64,000 nt of DNA, from positions 682,882 to 746,881 of the forward strand of contig NZ_KV880638.1 in NCBI RefSeq assembly GCF_001907695.1. Direction: 5' to 3'. This DNA comes from Thalassospira sp. TSL5-1 (GTDB lineage Bacteria; Pseudomonadota; Alphaproteobacteria; Rhodospirillales; Thalassospiraceae). Shown piece by piece: positions 53,733 through 62,160 of the stretch (position 1 is its first letter; every line of letters starts with the position of its first letter). A program made the translations under genes and the position numbers. The notes under the pieces are model-generated. The model worked only from the letters and a program-made list of their open reading frames with translations. It was not told the origin of the DNA and did no database searches.

Positions 53733-55658
53733 TCACTTTTCCTCAATGTAATACTGCGACGGGTTTGTTGGTGCCGGTGTGGCAAAACTCCAGGCGGCAG
53801 GCATTACTTTCGGTACGTTTTTAAAATTGTTCGCAACTATACCTTTGCGATTTGGCGGTAATGCAACCCCCATAACATAAAACTGATCCGCGCTGATGTC
53901 GAGTATCGCCCGCATCAGGCTTTTTTGCTGTTCCGGGGCTGCAGTCGATTTCAGTCGGTCGTAAAACGACATCTGTTTTTGCACAATTTGCGGCGGCACA
54001 GTGGCGTCTTTGCTATCGTGATCACCATACCATGCCGCCCAGCCCGGTGCGAACCACGAATCCTTTGAAATTGGAAGATAATTTACGGGAAACAGCATGG
54101 CATCCAATCCGCCATCGCCCCCCCAGGCGGTGGCATCAAACCGGTTGTTTTTGCGGATCTGATAAAACTGGTCCCGCGGCAGGTCGCGTGCCGTCGCATC
54201 AATGCCAAGTTCCCGCCAATAGGCCACGACTGCCTGTAATGTATCAAAGCGGGTTGAACCGACTGTATCGATGCTAAACGTTACCCTGTGCCCGTCAGAA
54301 GTGAGCAGAAAACCCTGCGCATCCCGGTTGGTCAGGCCAGCCTTGGCGAAATAGTCCAGGGCAAGGTCGGGGTCATAGGTGATATATTGTCGTGCCAGTA
54401 CCGCATGGAAAAGCGGGCTTTCCGGGCGCGGTGCTGCCTGGTGGGGCACGGCGTCGGGCATGAACTGGTCTATGATGGCATCGCGGTCAAAGGCATGGGA
54501 TAGGCCGATCCGGAAGTTTTTGTCCTGGAACAGGGGCCGCAAGACGTTGTTTTGATGATTAAGGTTAAGCGACAGGGTCAGTTTGTTCATGTCGCTTTCA
54601 ATCAGGGTGAAGGAGGACATATCCTTGCGAACGGCCAAAATTTCTTCGGCGCTGTTGCTGATATGGCGTTCCTGCATATTGATTTTGCCTTCCATCGCCA
54701 GTTTGACAGCATCGGATTTGCTGTCGACCAGTTTGAAGGAAACCCTGTCGATATAAGGAAGCTGGCGTCCGGTCGGGTCAATTTTCCAGTAATAGGGATT
54801 GCGTACCGCAATTAACGGGTCCTGTTTGCCATAGGCACCGGTCATAACCCAGGCATTCAGCGTCGGGACCTTGGGGTTCATCCAGCGCGACGGTTCGTCA
54901 ATGCTGCCAGGATGACCAAAGACGGCAAAGAAGCGTTCCTGCCAGCTTTTGTAGCCCAATTTGGCGGCTTCTGCCGCCGCATCGGGGTTGTATTTCGGAA
55001 GGTATTCTTTCAGATAGTGTGCCGGATAGGACACCGGTTCTACACCTTCTGGTTGCGCAAGAAATGTCGGGAACAAGCCATAGGGGGCTGTGAAATGAAA
55101 CTTGACGGTCGTATCGTCAATTTTTTCCACCTCGACAGGCTCGCCTTTGCTGGTTAGCCAGTCGGGAATGCGCGGGCTTAGTTGCGGATTAAGCAAAATG
55201 TCCTGGTACCAGAACATAATATCGTCAGCGTTAAAAGGTTCCCCGTCAGACCAGCGCATGCCTGGCCGTAACCGGAATGTGAAATCGGTTGCAGTGCTGT
55301 TTGTGTCATAGGAAAGCGCAACATTTGGTGTGATCCCCGTCCATTGCGGGGTCCAGCGCAAGAGGGGTTCATAGCCGATTGTTCTGATCAAAAGGGCATA
55401 GTCGCGCTTTGCTAGCTGCGCCATATGCCATGTGCCGCCATAGTGACCAAGGCTGTCTACGGGGGAGACAATCATCGGGATAACCGGCAGGCGGTTTTCC
55501 GTTGGGGGCAAATGATGGTTTTGTACTTCGGCCTCAAATTGAGGCGCCTGTCCAAACTTTGCGGCCTGGCTGCTTTTTGCGCCAGCAACAAATGCGAGTG
55601 CCACTGCCATTACTAAAATGTGGTTCGGCAACTTTATTCGAGGCACATGCGGCTCCAC
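53733..55658 (-). CDS. Extracellular solute-binding protein, family 5 (peptide-binding type)
   Basis: The 641-aa product starts with a signal peptide (hydrophobic core VMAVALAFVAGAKSSQA) and shows the SBP_bac_5 pattern: FTFRLRPGMRWSDGEPFNADDIMFWYQDIL near residue 125 and the LSHAFDRDAIIDQ segment near 395, as in oligopeptide- and dipeptide-binding proteins. No permease or ATPase gene is adjacent, unusually for this family. The next gene, 45 bp on, is a membrane hybrid kinase. The likely role is ligand presentation for transport, signalling or both. Confidence 0.93.
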   Translation of the reverse strand: MEPHVPRIKLPNHILVMAVALAFVAGAKSSQAAKFGQAPQFEAEVQNHHLPPTENRLPVIPMIVSPVDSLGHYGGTWHMAQLAKRDYALLIRTIGYEPLLRWTPQWTGITPNVALSYDTNSTATDFTFRLRPGMRWSDGEPFNADDIMFWYQDILLNPQLSPRIPDWLTSKGEPVEVEKIDDTTVKFHFTAPYGLFPTFLAQPEGVEPVSYPAHYLKEYLPKYNPDAAAEAAKLGYKSWQERFFAVFGHPGSIDEPSRWMNPKVPTLNAWVMTGAYGKQDPLIAVRNPYYWKIDPTGRQLPYIDRVSFKLVDSKSDAVKLAMEGKINMQERHISNSAEEILAVRKDMSSFTLIESDMNKLTLSLNLNHQNNVLRPLFQDKNFRIGLSHAFDRDAIIDQFMPDAVPHQAAPRPESPLFHAVLARQYITYDPDLALDYFAKAGLTNRDAQGFLLTSDGHRVTFSIDTVGSTRFDTLQAVVAYWRELGIDATARDLPRDQFYQIRKNNRFDATAWGGDGGLDAMLFPVNYLPISKDSWFAPGWAAWYGDHDSKDATVPPQIVQKQMSFYDRLKSTAAPEQQKSLMRAILDISADQFYVMGVALPPNRKGIVANNFKNVPKVMPAAWSFATPAPTNPSQYYIEEK

Positions 55659-55871
55659 TAATTTATTCTTTTGTATCGCAAAATTCGGCTAGGTATTGTA
55701 CCGACTATCCATAAGTGGTGAATACAGAAAAAGTGCCGCAGGGTAAAGTTTTGATGTTACGCAATCGATTGTGTTCGCGAAAAGATGTCTGGAATGTTTT
55801 TATAAAAGTGGCGTCTGGAAACGACATGTGCCGGTTATTTGGCGGGCAACACCATTTAAGGACGAGTTAAG

Positions 55872-57116
55872 ATGATAGATTGCAACGATATGATTAATAA
55901 GCAGTTTTGTGCTTTTGATCAAAGTTATATTTCAGAACAAAAAAAATATGCTGCCCGGCTGTCACCCTTGGAAAAGAAGCTTTCTGACCTTCAGGCGCGG
56001 GGAAACAGCATGGCAGCATCAGACCAAAGGATGATAGAGTGTAAATGGCTGCTGCAATACACGGCAAACTGGAAAGGGCTGGAAGAAGCCATCGTGGGCC
56101 TTTCCGAGTCGCTTAAGAACACCGACCAGGACTGGGCCGAAGGGCAATCCTCTGTCGATGGATCATGGGGGCCTTGTTATACGCAGTGGTTTTTAAAGGT
56201 CGATGCCATGATCGATGCGGTTAATGAACTGGCGGACGAGGGCATTGCCCCGCAATATCCGTTTGATTTTATGGCCCCGGTCGCCACTGTTGAAAAGATG
56301 CAAAGCTGGCTCAATGATCAGCGGACGTCGAAGATTTACGCCGATGGCCTGGACCGGCGCGATGCGCTGGGAGCTGTCACGGCAGCCCTGTCCGAGATGT
56401 GCTTCAAAAGTGAAATTCGCGATTATTTTCGCCAGTATGTGAAGGGCTTTGACCTGAGCGACGCCTATATCGCGGCTTATAAGGCCTGGCTGGATGACTG
56501 GCAGGATTCCGAAACCGGATATTGGGGCGCCTGGTTTGAACAGGCTGACGGGCCGCTGGTTAAAAGTACCGATTTGAGCCTGACCTTCCACAATATTTCC
56601 TATCAGCATGGCAAGGTTGCCTGCTGGCCGCAGATTTTTGCCACGACTCTGGCGTTGCGCGACGGCACATATCCTTATGGCTGGAAGCATAACGGCGATT
56701 TCAATAACCATAATAATTATGATGTTGCCAAAATTTTTGCCCAGGGCTGGCCCCATGTTGATGATGCGGCCCACCAGCAGGCCAGCACCGATATTGGCGA
56801 CCTGCTTGACTGGTGCCTGAATGTGTCGATGACGGCCGACGGCGGCTTTATCGACGATACCAGTTTTTATAACTCGGTCGGGGCGGCCTATTATTACGGT
56901 GTCTCGTTCCTCGACGAGATTGGCTATTTTGATCCGGCCAAATGTTTCTGGACCGACGAAACCTTCCCTGAAGGCCCGTCACTGTGCCGCAAGATCCAGA
57001 AAAATATGAAGTCGCATCACCTTGATGATGACGAAGCCGACGCCGCAATGGAAAAGCTGGTTGCCGCCTGCGGTGATTGTGCGTCGGGTAAAAAGCGCCG
57101 CCATACCCTGCATTAA
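55872..57116 (+). CDS. Unrecognised 414-aa protein, helical toroid-like
   Basis: The 414-aa product has no signal peptide. The C-terminal two-thirds contain repeated aromatic/glycine stretches such as DSETGYWGAWFEQ, HGKVACWPQ, YGWKHNGDFNNHNNYD and SMTADGGFIDD, which recall the (alpha/alpha) barrels of terpenoid cyclases, glycoside hydrolases or lanthipeptide cyclases. The N-terminus is charged, with coiled-coil potential (EQKKYAARLSPLEKKLSDL). Many cysteines are spread over the protein. I do not recognise it. ATG follows GGACGAG; the gene is divergent from the solute-binding protein. Confidence 0.75.
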   Translation: MIDCNDMINKQFCAFDQSYISEQKKYAARLSPLEKKLSDLQARGNSMAASDQRMIECKWLLQYTANWKGLEEAIVGLSESLKNTDQDWAEGQSSVDGSWGPCYTQWFLKVDAMIDAVNELADEGIAPQYPFDFMAPVATVEKMQSWLNDQRTSKIYADGLDRRDALGAVTAALSEMCFKSEIRDYFRQYVKGFDLSDAYIAAYKAWLDDWQDSETGYWGAWFEQADGPLVKSTDLSLTFHNISYQHGKVACWPQIFATTLALRDGTYPYGWKHNGDFNNHNNYDVAKIFAQGWPHVDDAAHQQASTDIGDLLDWCLNVSMTADGGFIDDTSFYNSVGAAYYYGVSFLDEIGYFDPAKCFWTDETFPEGPSLCRKIQKNMKSHHLDDDEADAAMEKLVAACGDCASGKKRRHTLH

Positions 57117-57265
57117 GAGGGCTGCCGACCAGTCGTTACGCCTGCGCGCAAAGTGGGGTTCAGGCGTAACGATGGCTGGTTTTCGGGGGTGTCAAACGGT
57201 TTGGCAGTATCTCCCATGCGTGACAATTCACTTGTTTTGGGCGGGTATCGGCGCAACAATCATTT

Positions 57266-57574
57266 ATGAACCGCGATGATGACGATAGGCCGGTTATGCC
57301 CCTGGCCGCCAAACCCGCGCCGCCCCTGCCGCGCGAATTGCCTGGGCGCGCCCCATTTTTAACGCCTGTGGCCGGGCCGGGCAGGTCGATTGCGCCGGGT
57401 ACGCCGTCTGCTCTCATGCCTGATGCCAATGCCGATACCGCCGTGACCGTGGCACTGGATGGTATCGAGGGCCGTATAGAGCAAAATCTGGTTAAACGGG
57501 CCAGTGCCCTGGTTGATGCCGAACCTGACCGCGTTATTGCGGTGTTGCGACGCTGGCTGAACGAGAAATCCTAA
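57266..57574 (+). CDS. Small Pro-rich protein with a FliF-tail-like C-terminus
   Basis: The 102-aa product has a proline/alanine-rich N-terminal half and a C-terminal segment IEQNLVKRASALVDAEPDRVIAVLRRWLNEKS. The AEPDRVIAVLRRWL part closely resembles the C-terminal tail of FliF that binds FliG (I recall a P-x2-AV-x-RxWL pattern). Whether this is homology or chance cannot be decided here. It could be an adaptor or decoy for FliG. The gene stands between two unknown genes. Confidence 0.55.
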   Translation: MNRDDDDRPVMPLAAKPAPPLPRELPGRAPFLTPVAGPGRSIAPGTPSALMPDANADTAVTVALDGIEGRIEQNLVKRASALVDAEPDRVIAVLRRWLNEKS

Positions 57575-57894
57575 ACCCTTTGCCTTATTTTACCCGATTG
57601 CGCATCGTTTCGCGCATGGCTGGGGCATTGTTATATCCGGTATCGTTCCCATCTTTATTTTTCTGTTGTGATGTGGCCACGGGCCTGAAGGGGATTGTTA
57701 TCAGGCGCGCTTCTGTCATGTGTTGGCTTAAACCGCTTTTGCGGGCTGCATCCGATCATTATCAGCCAGAGAGGACGGGGTTGGCCGGGGTGAGTGCTTT
57801 GTTGTATCGATTATGGTCCAAACCTGCCCGCAAATCGCGGGCACACAGGGGCCTGCGAGACCGTGCCAATAGAAGACCTCAGACCGGGCAGTCT

Positions 57895-58599
57895 ATGATG
57901 ACGGCCTGCCTTCTTGCCCTGTTGATGACGGTGATGCAGGGGTTGGCGGGCAGGCAGGCCGCGCATGCGGCCACTTGTCCTGCGGTCACACCGCCCAAAA
58001 TCGCCTTTGATTTTGAGCCAAAATCACCACAGCTGGACCGTCATCGTTCGGTGCGCTGGCTGAACAGCCAACATGCGCACAATACCAACTGGTTTGTGAC
58101 CGGGTTGACCAGTTATGCCATGCAGGCGCGATTTGAAATGCGCATCGAACCGGTTCCGCTTGGAAATGGTCGTTATTGCCTGCAACCCGCGCTAATTCAT
58201 CCGACGGTCAGCGTGACAGAGCATCTGGTTTACATTGCCAGCGAACTTGAAAAGGGCAGTTGTGAATATGATGTGGTTTATGCCCATGAAGGCCAGCATG
58301 TTGCGATTAATCAGCATATGGAGCTGGATATTCGCCAGGCACTGCCGGATTTTTTAAATCAGGTGACCGATGATTTTGACCGGATGTCACCTCTGTCGGC
58401 TCAAATGGCATCCTCGCGTATTCGCAGTCTTTTGTCGAAATATGGCCTTGAATTTAAGGCCTTGCTGGCAAAGATCGATGCCAGACGCCAGCGTGATCAT
58501 GCCAAAATCGATACCGCCGAGGAATATGGCCGATTGTCCCATGCCTGCGGCCCAAATTCCGCATTTCAGACAACACTGCCTGCCGCGATGCGCCGTTAG
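57895..58599 (+). CDS. Secreted DUF922-like putative Zn-peptidase
   Basis: The 234-aa product starts with a signal peptide (MMTACLLALLMTVMQGLAGRQAAHA) and contains VVYAHEGQHVAINQH near residue 125, an HExxH zinc-peptidase signature, followed by a helix with no certain third ligand. The pattern NTNWFVTGLTSYAM and YEVDV-type strands are as in DUF922 proteins. The start at 57895 is preferred over the open frame from 57580 because the signal peptide begins here. Substrate is unknown. Confidence 0.68.
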   Translation: MMTACLLALLMTVMQGLAGRQAAHAATCPAVTPPKIAFDFEPKSPQLDRHRSVRWLNSQHAHNTNWFVTGLTSYAMQARFEMRIEPVPLGNGRYCLQPALIHPTVSVTEHLVYIASELEKGSCEYDVVYAHEGQHVAINQHMELDIRQALPDFLNQVTDDFDRMSPLSAQMASSRIRSLLSKYGLEFKALLAKIDARRQRDHAKIDTAEEYGRLSHACGPNSAFQTTLPAAMRR

Positions 58600-58630
58600 A
58601 CCCCGGCATATATATTTTGACGGCTGAAAA

Positions 58631-59356
58631 TTATGCCGCCCAATCCTCAACCCCGGCAAGATCGCGCATGCTGGCCAAATTAACCGAGAATTCGCGGCGC
58701 GAATGCGTGGTTAACAATCCCTGACGGCGAAAATCTGCAATCACGCGGCTGGCGGTTTCGGTTGTAATGCCCAGCATGGCGCCAATGTCTTCGCGCCCGG
58801 GTAAATGGCATGCACTGGGCTCGCCATTATCATCTTCGGCCAGGAACAGGCATAGCCGTGCCACACGTTCGCGTGCCGACCCGGTGCACATCCGGGTTAA
58901 CCATTGATCGGAATCCATAACGGTTTGGTGCCAGCGGGTCAGCACCTGTTTGTGCAGGCGCGGGCTTTCGCGGTCCAGTTTTTCGACAACCGAAACCGGA
59001 ATGCGGCATAAAATACTGTCCTGCAGGGCTTCGGCATTTTGCGCAAACCTGCCAGCAACCAATGCCTCCAGGCCAAGGGTGCCGCCGGGGCGCACCAGCC
59101 GGACGACACGCTGGGAACCATCCACCAAATAATGCGTGATTTTGATCAGGCCGGAACGCAGGGTAAACAGGCAGTCGGCCCGGTCATCGGCATGATACAG
59201 AACATTACCCTTGGCAACCCGAACCTCATCAACCGGTTGGTGAACCAGTTTAAAGTCCTCGTCTGTCAGGTCGGTAAACAGCGCCAGTTGTCGCACTCCG
59301 CAGCTTTTACAGCGCAGCATGTCGGGTTTGGGCTTGGGAAAAGCGTTCTGGGACAC
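58631..59356 (-). CDS. Crp/Fnr family transcriptional regulator
   Basis: The 241-aa product has a cyclic-nucleotide-type beta-roll (about 28-140) and a C-terminal helix-turn-helix (REDIGAMLGITTETASRVIADFRRQGLL, about 188-215). It has CKSCG at the N-terminus (Cys16, Cys19) but lacks the third N-terminal cysteine of Fnr, so it may not hold a full 4Fe-4S cluster; a further cysteine lies at about 117. The recognition helix ETASRV follows the Fnr/FixK E-x2-SR pattern, so TTGAT-N4-ATCAA sites are expected. It lies convergent with the putative peptidase gene. Confidence 0.9.
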   Translation of the reverse strand: MSQNAFPKPKPDMLRCKSCGVRQLALFTDLTDEDFKLVHQPVDEVRVAKGNVLYHADDRADCLFTLRSGLIKITHYLVDGSQRVVRLVRPGGTLGLEALVAGRFAQNAEALQDSILCRIPVSVVEKLDRESPRLHKQVLTRWHQTVMDSDQWLTRMCTGSARERVARLCLFLAEDDNGEPSACHLPGREDIGAMLGITTETASRVIADFRRQGLLTTHSRREFSVNLASMRDLAGVEDWAA

Positions 59357-59508
59357 GAATACCCCCCTTTCGGGCCAAGGTCAGCCCTGATCTGATAGAC
59401 TGACGAAATCACTTCAATCTGCTGTACTATTTAGCATTAGTTAAATCAAATTCAATCGCCCGTTTTTCATAACAGTTCAGAGACGGCTGCCAAAAACCGG
59501 GCTGTTTA
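59357..59508. other. Gap between the Fnr-like and NarL-like genes
   Basis: 152 bp with an AT-rich stretch at 59420-59470 but no recognisable Fnr box or terminator. Confidence 0.3.
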
Positions 59509-60183
59509 TCATCCTGCGGCGCTATCAAGGGTCACAAGGCCTTTTTCGATGGCATAGCGAACAAGGCCGGCCGAACTGTCGATATCGAGCTTGCGTTTGA
59601 TGTTACGGCGGTGGGTTTCAACCGTACGGACACTGATATCAAGTTCGCGGGCGACATGTTTGTTGCTGGCTCCACGGGCCAGCAGGCGCAGCACAGTGCG
59701 TTCGCGCGTGGTTAAAGGCGTGCCGTCTTCGCTGATTTCTTCGGTAATGTCGATTTTATCAAAAGACGGACTATAGGCTTCGCCACCATTGGCGATGGTT
59801 TCAAGCGCACGGACCATATCGTTTGACGAAACATCCTTAAGGATGAAACCCCGCACACCGGCCTGTTTTGCCGTGCGCAGATATTCCGGGTTTTCGTGCA
59901 TGCTCAGCATGATGACCTTGATATCGGGCAGGGTTTCGCGAAAACGTTCGGCGGCTTCAAGGCCGTTCATAATTGGCATGGAAATATCCATCAGCACGAT
60001 ATCGGGGTGCTGCTTGCCGGCAATTTCCAGGGCCTGTTGCCCGTTGCCAGCTTCGCCGATAATCGAGATATGGTCGTAGCACTCCAGGCGCGACCGGATG
60101 CCATCCATCACAAGGGCATGGTCGTCGCATAACAAAATGCGGATCGGGCGTTCCGAAGAAAAAACGATAGTGTCTTGTGCCAT
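59509..60183 (-). CDS. NarL/FixJ-type response regulator
   Basis: The 224-aa product has a receiver domain (Asp66 in VLMDISMPIMNG, lysine in FILKDVS) and a LuxR-type helix-turn-helix (TTRERTVLRLLARGASNKHVARELDISVRTVETHRRNIKRKL, about 156-198). It is the expected partner of the upstream Cache histidine kinase, which belongs to the HisKA_3 class that pairs with NarL-type regulators. A 118-bp gap separates the two genes. Confidence 0.93.
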   Translation of the reverse strand: MAQDTIVFSSERPIRILLCDDHALVMDGIRSRLECYDHISIIGEAGNGQQALEIAGKQHPDIVLMDISMPIMNGLEAAERFRETLPDIKVIMLSMHENPEYLRTAKQAGVRGFILKDVSSNDMVRALETIANGGEAYSPSFDKIDITEEISEDGTPLTTRERTVLRLLARGASNKHVARELDISVRTVETHRRNIKRKLDIDSSAGLVRYAIEKGLVTLDSAAG

Positions 60184-60301
60184 TTTTGGTGTCGGTCCCT
60201 GTCGGTATGTTGGTGCGTTTTCGTGACGAAGTTACCGGGGAAGATTCAATTAGGCATAAAATTGCCCGCGGTGCAGCAGCAAAATGCCAAAAAAATGCTT
60301 C
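60184..60301. other. Short gap between the kinase and regulator genes
   Basis: 118 bp with no gene. It may hold a separate promoter for the NarL-type regulator. Confidence 0.3.
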
Positions 60302-61705
60302 TTATGCCCTTAGTGCTGGCGGCAAAGGTGGTGTGCCGGGGGTTACAGGGACATAGGCGGTGACGGTTGTGCCATCGTCGCGTTCGGATGTCACACTCAG
60401 GCCGCCACCATGAAATTCCATGCGTTCACGCATATTGCGAAGCCCGATGCCCGCACGCGGGTCGCGATTGCGAATAAAGCTTTTGGTTTCAAAGCCAATG
60501 CCATTGTCGGCAACTGTCATCACCACGCTGCCATTATCGCGGCGAATGCGCACATTGACATGAGTGGCATCGGCATGGCGTTCAATATTGGTCAGGCTTT
60601 CCTGCAATACACGGTACAGCGTGGTTTTCTTGGCGGGTGTGAGCGCATTTTCAACCGGGTCGCATTTCACCATAATCTGGATACCGGATCGGTCCTGTAG
60701 CTCGGTGCACATGCTTTCAATCGCTGGTTTCAGGCCCAGGTCATCAAGCACGGCGGGGCGTAAATCGCGCGAGATACGCCGCACTTCCTGTATGGCATCC
60801 TTTAACCGTTGGGCGGCTTTTTCGATGTGGGTGGCGGCATCGGCCTTGTTTTGTCGCATGCGGTCGCTGGCAAGTTCGATGGAATATTTCACCGACACCA
60901 GTATTTGGCTGATGCCATCATGCAATTCGCGCGAGACGCGCAGGCGTTCTTCTTCCTGCACATCCACCACGCGATGGGCCAGTTCTTTTAGTTTCGCATC
61001 GGCCAGTTTGCGTTCGGACAGGGTGACAACCGTGCCGGAAATGCCCACCAGCAAGACCGCCAGCACCGTAATGCCGATGATGGAAATGGTGGTTTCGCGG
61101 ATATGGGCGGCGACCTCGGTTTCGATTTCTGTGACCTGTTGGGAAATATCGTCGATGTAAATCCCGGTGCCGATCACCCAGCCCCATTTATCAAGCATCA
61201 GCGAATAGCCGAGCTTTTCGGCCGGTTTGCCGGTCGAGGGTTTGTCCCAGATGAAGCGCAGGAAATCGCCGCCATTTTCGGCATTTTTCAGCAGTTCCTG
61301 AATAACCAGATTGCCGTTGATATCGCGCAGGTTCCAGTATGTTTTCCCAACATGCCACGGTTCTGGCGGGTCCACCAGCGCGGTACCGTCGCTGTCATAG
61401 ATAAAAAAATACCCGTCTTTGCCATAGGAAAGGTCGCCAATGATGGTTTTGACACGCTCCTTTGACACGGCATCAAGCGGGCTTGCCACCGAATAAATGT
61501 GGTTGATCGACGCCATCGCCAATTGCATGTAGCTTTTGATTTCTTCTTTGCGCGCTTCCACAATGTTGCGCTCAAAGGTGCGGGTTTCGGCCTTGGCCAA
61601 CCGTTCCGCCTGGGCAAAGACCAGCCCGGAAATTGCACTTGCTGCCAACAGCAATGGCAAAATTGACAGCAACAAAAACTTCAGGCGCAAATTCAGCTTG
61701 GGCAT
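60302..61705 (-). CDS. Cache-domain sensor histidine kinase (HisKA_3 class)
   Basis: The 467-aa product has a first transmembrane helix (about residues 9-31), a periplasmic single Cache domain (about 40-195, with YGKDGYFFIYDSDGTALVDP at 94-113 and WGWVIGTGIYIDD at 174-186), a second helix (206-228), a HisKA_3 helix with His262 in SRELHDGISQIL and an HATPase end (DNGIGFE, RAGIGLRNMRERM). Single Cache domains bind small ligands such as organic acids. ATG 61705 is used because the longer frame starts at a TTG and lacks a ribosome site. Partner regulator: the NarL-type gene downstream. Confidence 0.93.
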   Translation of the reverse strand: MPKLNLRLKFLLLSILPLLLAASAISGLVFAQAERLAKAETRTFERNIVEARKEEIKSYMQLAMASINHIYSVASPLDAVSKERVKTIIGDLSYGKDGYFFIYDSDGTALVDPPEPWHVGKTYWNLRDINGNLVIQELLKNAENGGDFLRFIWDKPSTGKPAEKLGYSLMLDKWGWVIGTGIYIDDISQQVTEIETEVAAHIRETTISIIGITVLAVLLVGISGTVVTLSERKLADAKLKELAHRVVDVQEEERLRVSRELHDGISQILVSVKYSIELASDRMRQNKADAATHIEKAAQRLKDAIQEVRRISRDLRPAVLDDLGLKPAIESMCTELQDRSGIQIMVKCDPVENALTPAKKTTLYRVLQESLTNIERHADATHVNVRIRRDNGSVVMTVADNGIGFETKSFIRNRDPRAGIGLRNMRERMEFHGGGLSVTSERDDGTTVTAYVPVTPGTPPLPPALRA

Positions 61706-62160
61706 GGTTGGGCGGTTTTCAACTAAAGAATAATGGAAAGGCTCCCTCAAAGCGGCGAGACAATAGCATAAAAGCAGGCCATGTCTGTGTGCGAGAATGC
61801 AAAAACGTCATAAAATGCTCGTTTTTTGCGGTTTTTGCAGCAGGGTGTTTTCACATCGTGGAAAGCTTGTGGCGTTGAAAATGTTAAATTGGTAATACCA
61901 ATTGAAATAACTGTTTTGACAGAGGCCGGGCAATGGGCATATATCAAAAGCGTCGCCTGCCCACCAGGCGCCAGGAACTTCGGGTATGGAATGCGCGTTT
62001 AACGTTCATTCATATCTGCGTTCGCCACTCAGGATACGGTGTTGCCGGGTTTCCGCACCGCAACACGTTACAGGACCGTATCGTGGCGTATCTCTTGGCT
62101 TTCGGCAGGGGCGTTCAGGGCCGCTTTTGCCATTCATATCTGGTAGGAGTCCGGTCGTAA
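61706..62160. promoter_or_regulatory. Divergent control region between the Cache kinase and pyc
   Basis: A 455-bp region without a convincing gene. It contains a 17-bp perfect dyad at 61887-61903 and a TAGGAG ribosome site at 62143-62148 for pyc. Small open frames here are not protein-like. Confidence 0.5.
61887..61903. promoter_or_regulatory. GntR/PdhR-type operator
   Basis: AATTGGT-AAT-ACCAATT is exactly the AATTGGTNNNACCAATT form described for PdhR-type GntR regulators. It is 258 bp upstream of pyc and 182 bp upstream of the Cache kinase start. Confidence 0.7.
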
